Shown here piece by piece: positions 60,097-64,000 of a DNA stretch of 64,000 nucleotides. Each line of letters starts with the position of its first letter. Position 1 is the first letter of the stretch. The DNA lies in assembly GCF_039529775.1 (NCBI RefSeq), contig NZ_BAAANL010000003.1, positions 186,001 through 250,000 of the forward strand, read 5' to 3'. A program made the translations under genes and the position numbers. This DNA comes from Myceligenerans crystallogenes (lineage in GTDB: Bacteria > Actinomycetota > Actinomycetes > Actinomycetales > Cellulomonadaceae). A model generated the notes under the pieces. That model searched no databases. It was not told the origin of the DNA and worked only from the letters and a program-made list of their open reading frames with translations.

Positions 60097-62487
60097 ATGC
60101 ATCCACGAACCTCCGCACGACGACGGGCGGCGGCCACGGCCCTCGCGGTGACCGCGTCCTGCGCGCTGGTCGCCGGCGGCACCGTCGTCGGCCTCGCTCC
60201 GGCTGCGTCCGCGGCCGGCGACCACAACTACGCCGAGGTCCTGCAGAAGTCGATGTTCTTCTACGACGCCCAGCGGGCGGGCGACCTCCCCGAGGACTTC
60301 CGCATCAACTGGCGCGGGGACTCCGCGATGAAGGACGGCGCCGACGTCGGGCTCGACCTGTCCGGCGGCTGGTACGACGCCGGCGACCACGTGAAGTTCG
60401 GCCTGCCCATGGCCTTCACGACGACGATGCTCGCGTGGGGCGCCATCGACAACCCCGGCGGCTACGCGAAGTCCGGGCAGCAGGACGAACTGCTCGACTC
60501 GCTGCGCTGGGTCAACGACTACTTCATCAACGCGCACCCCTCGCCGAACGTGCTCTACGCGCAGGTGGGCGACGGCGAGGCCGACCACAAGTGGTGGGGC
60601 CCGGCCGAGGCCATGCAGATGGCGCGCCCCGCGTACAAGGTCGACGCCTCCTGCCCGGGCAGCGAGGTGGCGGCCGAGACCGCCGCGGCGATGGCGTCGT
60701 CGGCCGTCGTGTTCGAGGGCTCCGACCCCGCCTACGCGGCCGAGCTGATCACGCACGCCAAGCAGCTGTACAACTTCGCGGACACGTACCGGGGCAAGTA
60801 CTCCGACTGCATCCCCGTGCAGAGCTACTACAACTCCTGGTCCGGCTACCAGGACGAGCTGGTCTGGGGCGCCTACTGGCTGTACGAGGCCACGGGCGAC
60901 GCGAGCTACCTCGCCAAGGCCGAGTCCGAGTACCAGAAGCTGGGCACGGAGCCGCAGACCACCACCCGCTCCTACAAGTGGACCGTGGCGTGGGACAACA
61001 AGGCGTTCGGCAGCTACGTGCTGCTGGCGCGGGCGACCGGCAAGCAGGAGTACGTCGACGACGCGAACCGCTGGCTGGACTACTGGACCACCGGGTACAA
61101 CGGCCAGACGGTCCGCTACTCGCCCGGCGGCCAGGCGCACCTCGACACCTGGGGCTCGCTGCGGTACGCGGCGAACACCGCGTTCGCCGCGCTGACCTAC
61201 AGCGACTGGCTGGCGCAGCAGGGTGACACGACGCGGGCACGCACGTACCACGACTTCGGGGTGCGGCAGATCGACTACGCGCTGGGCGACAACCCGCGCA
61301 ACTCGTCGTACGTCATCGGCTACGGGCAGAACCCGCCGCAGGACCCGCACCACCGCACGGCCCACGGGTCGTGGCTCGACTCGATGAGCGACCCGGCCGA
61401 CACGCGGCACGTGCTGTACGGGGCGCTCGTGGGCGGGCCCGGATCGGCGAACGACGCCTACGTCGACGACCGCAAGGACTACGTCGCCAACGAGGTCGCC
61501 ACGGACTACAACGCCGGCTTCACCTCGGCCCTGGCCTACCTCGTGGACGAGTACGGCGGCACTCCCGTGGCGAACTTCCCGCAGCCGGAGGCGCCGGACC
61601 AGGACGAGTTCTTCGTCGAGGCGAGCCTCAACCAGCCGGGCACCACGTTCACCGAGATCAAGGCGGTCGTGCGGAACCGCTCCGCGTTCCCCGCGCGCGT
61701 GCTGAACAGCACGAAGGTGCGCTACTGGTTCACGCTCGACGCCGGTGCCGACCCGGCCACGATCCAGGCCTCGGTGAACTACACCGAGTGCCCGAAGAAC
61801 GCACCCAAGGTGGTGCACGCCGGCGGCAGCCAGTACTACGCGGAGATCGACTGCTCGGGTTCGCCCGTCTACCCGGGCGGGCAGTCGCAGCACCGGCGGG
61901 AGATCCAGTTCCGCGTGACCGCGAACGTGTGGGACGCGAGCAACGACTGGTCGTACACCGGCGTCGGCACGACGGCGGCGAAGAACGGCCGGATCACGTT
62001 GCACGAGGGCGCCGAGCGCCTGTGGGGGAGCGAGCCGGGCGGGGTCGAGCCCTCGCCCACCCCGTCGGTGTCGGTCTCGCCGTCGCCCTCGGTGTCGCCG
62101 ACGCCGTCCGTCTCGCCGTCGCCGTCGGTGTCACCGACGCCCTCGGTGTCGCCCTCGCCGTCCGTCTCCCCTTCCCCGACGACGTCGCTGCCCGCGGGCA
62201 ACTGCTCGGCGGTGTTCCGCGTCGTGAACTCCTGGGGCGGCGGATTCCAGGGTGAGGTCGTCGTGACGGGTGGCTCCGCCGGTACCACGAGCTGGACCAC
62301 GAAGTTCACGCTGCCGAGCGGGACGACGATCGGCAGCCTCTGGAACGCGTCCTCCTCGGTGAGCGGCTCGACGGTCACGGCGTCCGACGTCGGCTGGAAC
62401 GGCACCCTCCGGGCCGGCCAGACCACGGCCTACGGCTTCACGGCCAACGGCCCGGCGCCGGCGACGGTCCCGGTGACCTGCTCCTGA
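60097..62487 (+). CDS. GH9 processive-type endoglucanase (GH9-CBM3c-CBM2)
   Basis: The 796-residue secreted enzyme has a signal peptide (cleavage near PAASAAGD), a GH9 catalytic domain (residues about 43-490) with Asp94/Asp97 in WYDAGDHVKFG and the acid Glu466 in VANEVATDYNAGF, a CBM3c module (about 503-645, FFVEASLNQPGTTFTEIKAV), a Ser/Pro linker of SPSPSVSPTPSV repeats, and a CBM2 at the end (from CSAVFRVVNSWGGGFQGEV). This theme B layout is that of Thermobifida Cel9A, which releases cellotetraose processively. GAGAGG precedes the ATG. It is divergent from the LPMO and likely regulated with it. Confidence 0.97.
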   Translation: MHPRTSARRRAAATALAVTASCALVAGGTVVGLAPAASAAGDHNYAEVLQKSMFFYDAQRAGDLPEDFRINWRGDSAMKDGADVGLDLSGGWYDAGDHVKFGLPMAFTTTMLAWGAIDNPGGYAKSGQQDELLDSLRWVNDYFINAHPSPNVLYAQVGDGEADHKWWGPAEAMQMARPAYKVDASCPGSEVAAETAAAMASSAVVFEGSDPAYAAELITHAKQLYNFADTYRGKYSDCIPVQSYYNSWSGYQDELVWGAYWLYEATGDASYLAKAESEYQKLGTEPQTTTRSYKWTVAWDNKAFGSYVLLARATGKQEYVDDANRWLDYWTTGYNGQTVRYSPGGQAHLDTWGSLRYAANTAFAALTYSDWLAQQGDTTRARTYHDFGVRQIDYALGDNPRNSSYVIGYGQNPPQDPHHRTAHGSWLDSMSDPADTRHVLYGALVGGPGSANDAYVDDRKDYVANEVATDYNAGFTSALAYLVDEYGGTPVANFPQPEAPDQDEFFVEASLNQPGTTFTEIKAVVRNRSAFPARVLNSTKVRYWFTLDAGADPATIQASVNYTECPKNAPKVVHAGGSQYYAEIDCSGSPVYPGGQSQHRREIQFRVTANVWDASNDWSYTGVGTTAAKNGRITLHEGAERLWGSEPGGVEPSPTPSVSVSPSPSVSPTPSVSPSPSVSPTPSVSPSPSVSPSPTTSLPAGNCSAVFRVVNSWGGGFQGEVVVTGGSAGTTSWTTKFTLPSGTTIGSLWNASSSVSGSTVTASDVGWNGTLRAGQTTAYGFTANGPAPATVPVTCS

Positions 62488-62493
62488 ACCCGG

Positions 62494-62532
62494 GGCAGGC
62501 GGGACCCGGCTCCTCGCCGGGTGCCGCCTGCC
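62494..62532. terminator. Bidirectional hairpin after the GH9 gene
   Basis: A 17-nt arm (62494-62510) pairs with 62516-62532, 16 bp with a single G-G mismatch and a 5-nt loop, between convergent genes and 7 nt after the stop codon. Confidence 0.7.
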
Positions 62533-62539
62533 GGCGGGC

Positions 62540-63052
62540 CTAGCCGGCCAGCCAGGGCGCCAGGCGCTCCAGGATGTCGGACGCCGCCTCGGCGGCCTGG
62601 GCGGTCACGGCCTGGGACACCCCGGTCACGACCGGGGTGAGCACCTTCTTGATCACCTGGAGCTTCGGCGTGACCTCGTCCCAGCTGGGCGTGCTGCGGG
62701 CGAGCTCGTCCAGGGCCTGCCCGATCTCGGTGCGGATCTCGGTGGCGTCGTCGGCGGTGAGGTCGACGACGCCGAGGTACCGGAGGGCCCAGGCCAGGGA
62801 CTGCTGGAGAGCCGCGACCTCCGCCTTGTCCAGGACCTCCTGCTCGACCTCCTGGCCCGCCGTGACCCGGGCGTCGTCGCCGAACACCCAGATGTAGTTG
62901 GTCACCTTCACGATCGGCCGCGCCGTACCGGTGCCGGCTCCCGGCCGGGCCGCAGAGCTCTGCGGTTCCTTGATCTGCCCGCTCCGGCGCCGGATCTGCG
63001 CCATCGTCTCCCGCCACTGTGCCTCGGCCTCGGCCGCGAGTTCGTCGAACAT
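62540..63052 (-). CDS. Hypothetical protein
   Basis: The 170-residue protein begins MFDELAAEAEAQWRETMAQI, with a helical, charged N-terminus, a short disordered Ala/Gly stretch, a beta-like segment IVKVTNYIWVFGDDARVTAG and a long helical C-terminus (LQVIKKVLTPVVTGVSQAVT) ending WLAG. No signal peptide or membrane segment is seen. AAAGGA precedes the ATG. I do not recognise the family. Codon use is host-like, so it is likely a real gene. Confidence 0.55.
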   Translation of the reverse strand: MFDELAAEAEAQWRETMAQIRRRSGQIKEPQSSAARPGAGTGTARPIVKVTNYIWVFGDDARVTAGQEVEQEVLDKAEVAALQQSLAWALRYLGVVDLTADDATEIRTEIGQALDELARSTPSWDEVTPKLQVIKKVLTPVVTGVSQAVTAQAAEAASDILERLAPWLAG

Positions 63053-63582
63053 CGACGGTTTTCCTTTCGCCTCTCCGCGAGGAACCGGACCCTCCGGCTC
63101 CCGCCCGAGGAGCCGGGCCATCACGACGCCGCGTTACATGAACGCGCGCGTGTGCGAAGATAACCGCCGAGGCGTGTCACAACCCTCATCGGTATCTCCC
63201 GGCCCGACTCCGTCGGTTTCCCGGCAGACGCCGAGGGCGGGCCAGGTGTGCAACCACCTGGCTCGCCCAGAAAAAGTCTGCGGGCCCCAATTGCTGGGTG
63301 TGGCAGAAGCCTATAACCGGCTGGCTGCCGCGCGAGGCCATATCCAGTAGTTTCTTTGACTCACCCTTGCCGGGCATTATTTTTCATTTCGAGGGCGGCG
63401 CCGAAATCGCTGGGATTCAGCCGTTCCTGGCGCCTCCGATCACCGGGCGGGCGGGCCGAGGGGATTGCGCGGCCAACGGCAATCCCTGCCCGCGCACCTG
63501 AATTCTTCGGCGCGTGTTCAGAGCCGAGAATCCTTCTTCGCGCATATCACGTCTCGCGTGGCGGATATCCAAACCTTCTGGT
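63053..63582. other. Long intergenic stretch of lower GC without a clear gene
   Basis: Between the hypothetical gene and the sensor-kinase terminator about 530 nt hold no convincing coding frame. The part from about 63270 to 63582 has runs of T and A unlike the rest of the window. It contains the hairpin at 63235-63268. Short open frames there use codons such as AAA, ATA and CTA that are rare in the neighbouring genes. Confidence 0.5.
63235..63268 (+). terminator. Hairpin in the lower-GC gap
   Basis: A 14-bp stem (63235-63248 with 63255-63268) has one pair that is a G-U wobble only in plus-strand RNA, and is followed by AGAAAAAG. No plus-strand gene ends before it, so it may belong to an unseen small RNA or to a lost gene. 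Confidence 0.4.
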
Positions 63583-63606
63583 AAAAGCACGCCACTTCGA
63601 AGTGGC
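63583..63606 (-). terminator. Rho-independent terminator of the sensor kinase gene
   Basis: The perfect palindrome GCCACTTCGAAGTGGC (63591-63606) starts 15 nt after the minus-strand stop codon and is followed by GTGC and TTTT. Confidence 0.65.
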
Positions 63607-63620
63607 CGGATCCTGGCCCG

Positions 63621-64000
63621 TCACGAGCCGATCCCGTCACGGGCCCGCGGCACCGAGACGATCATGGTCAGGCCACCTCCCGGCGTGTCCCGCGCGCGCA
63701 GCGCCGCACCCACAGCCCGGGCCAGCCCCGAGGCGACGGCGAGGCCGAGCCCGAGGCCGCCGCCGGAGTCGTCGAGACGCTGGAACGGCTCGAACATGGA
63801 CGCCTTGCGGTGGTCCGGCACGCCGGGTCCGGCGTCGGTCACTCGCACCTCCACCTCGTCCGCGGTGACCGTGGCCGCCACCCGCACCGGCCGGTCCGGC
63901 GGAGCGTGCCGGACGGCGTTCGACACGAGGTTCGCCACCACGCGTTCCAGCAGGCCGCCGTCGGTGTGCACGAGGGGCAGGTCCTCGGGGAGGTCCAGCT
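63621..64000 (-). CDS. Sensor histidine kinase, C-terminal part, KdpD-like
   Basis: The last 126 codons of a gene that continues beyond the window encode a HATPase domain: N-box LVSNAVRHAPP, G1 DAGPGVP, F-box MFEPFQRLDDS and G2 GGGLGLGLAVASGLARA, ending GGGLTMIVSVPRARDG. The wording of these boxes is closest to KdpD, the potassium/turgor sensor. KdpE does not follow it here; a terminator does, so a partner must lie upstream or elsewhere. The sensor part is not visible. Confidence 0.82.
   Translation of the reverse strand, partial: LDLPEDLPLVHTDGGLLERVVANLVSNAVRHAPPDRPVRVAATVTADEVEVRVTDAGPGVPDHRKASMFEPFQRLDDSGGGLGLGLAVASGLARAVGAALRARDTPGGGLTMIVSVPRARDGIGS

Noticed and set aside
62041..62190. 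Short repeats in the GH9 gene as a possible CRISPR-like array
   Set aside because: They are in-frame codons for the Ser/Pro linker of the cellulase and have no spacers.
63186..63377. 63-codon minus-strand frame beginning MPGKGESKKLLDMAS
   Set aside because: Short, no ribosome site or known domain, and codon use unlike neighbouring genes; it overlaps the hairpin at 63235-63268.

Overview
The window is very GC-rich (roughly 70-75%) actinobacterial chromosome with frequent GTG starts, many genes whose -10 box lies only 6-9 nt before the start codon, and long perfect hairpins between genes. A GH9 cellulase with CBM3c and CBM2, an AA10 lytic polysaccharide monooxygenase with CBM2, and xylA/xylB beside a ROK regulator point to a plant-biomass degrader of the Cellulomonas/Cellulosimicrobium/Promicromonospora type. 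The genus cannot be fixed from the sequence alone. No rRNA, CRISPR array, insertion sequence or clear prophage was seen; one tRNA gene (Arg, CCU) is present.

Layout. 1-3.3 kb: truncated helicase-associated gene, cold-shock protein, DUF3027 and DUF2530 proteins. 3.3-20.6 kb: a Wzx/Wzy-type surface polysaccharide locus with LMW tyrosine phosphatase, DUF4012 protein, an LAxTG-anchored protein, initiating sugar-phosphate transferase, three GT2 glycosyltransferases, a Wzz/BY-kinase fusion, flippase, polymerase and five sulfotransferase-like genes. 20.7-36 kb: housekeeping and accessory genes (HAD, NCS2 permease, CAP protein, MHYT sensor, DtxR regulator, serC, NlpC/P60 hydrolase, Usp, AspT, EcsC, OsmC, thyA-folA, serine hydrolase). 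36-40.3 kb: xylB, xylA and a divergent ROK regulator. 40.3-46 kb: tRNA-Arg, L,D-transpeptidase, a membrane/HTH protein, an MFS exporter and an orphan sugar-binding lipoprotein. 46.2-50.8 kb: a 1452-residue protein resembling an SF1 helicase-nuclease whose catalytic motifs look eroded. 50.9-58.7 kb: a conserved actinobacterial block (mscL, SAF protein, Ruc-like zinc ribbon, penicillin acylase, 5-FCL, GNAT, SepX/GlpR). 58.7-62.5 kb: divergent LPMO and GH9 cellulase. 62.5-64 kb: unknown small protein, a lower-GC gap and the 3' end of a KdpD-like sensor kinase.

Functionally, the polysaccharide locus looks complete for initiation, sugar addition, flipping, polymerisation and chain-length control, and its five sulfotransferase-like genes suggest a sulfated surface glycan, which would be unusual for a Gram-positive actinobacterium. 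The LPMO and GH9 genes share a promoter region with three GAAA/TTTC dyads and probably act together on cellulose. The xyl genes would feed hemicellulose-derived xylose into the pentose phosphate pathway. Most attractive for follow-up: the sulfotransferase-rich locus, the apparently dead helicase-nuclease, the triple repeat in front of the serine hydrolase gene, and the absence of galU and glp between 5-FCL and the GNAT-sepX pair.
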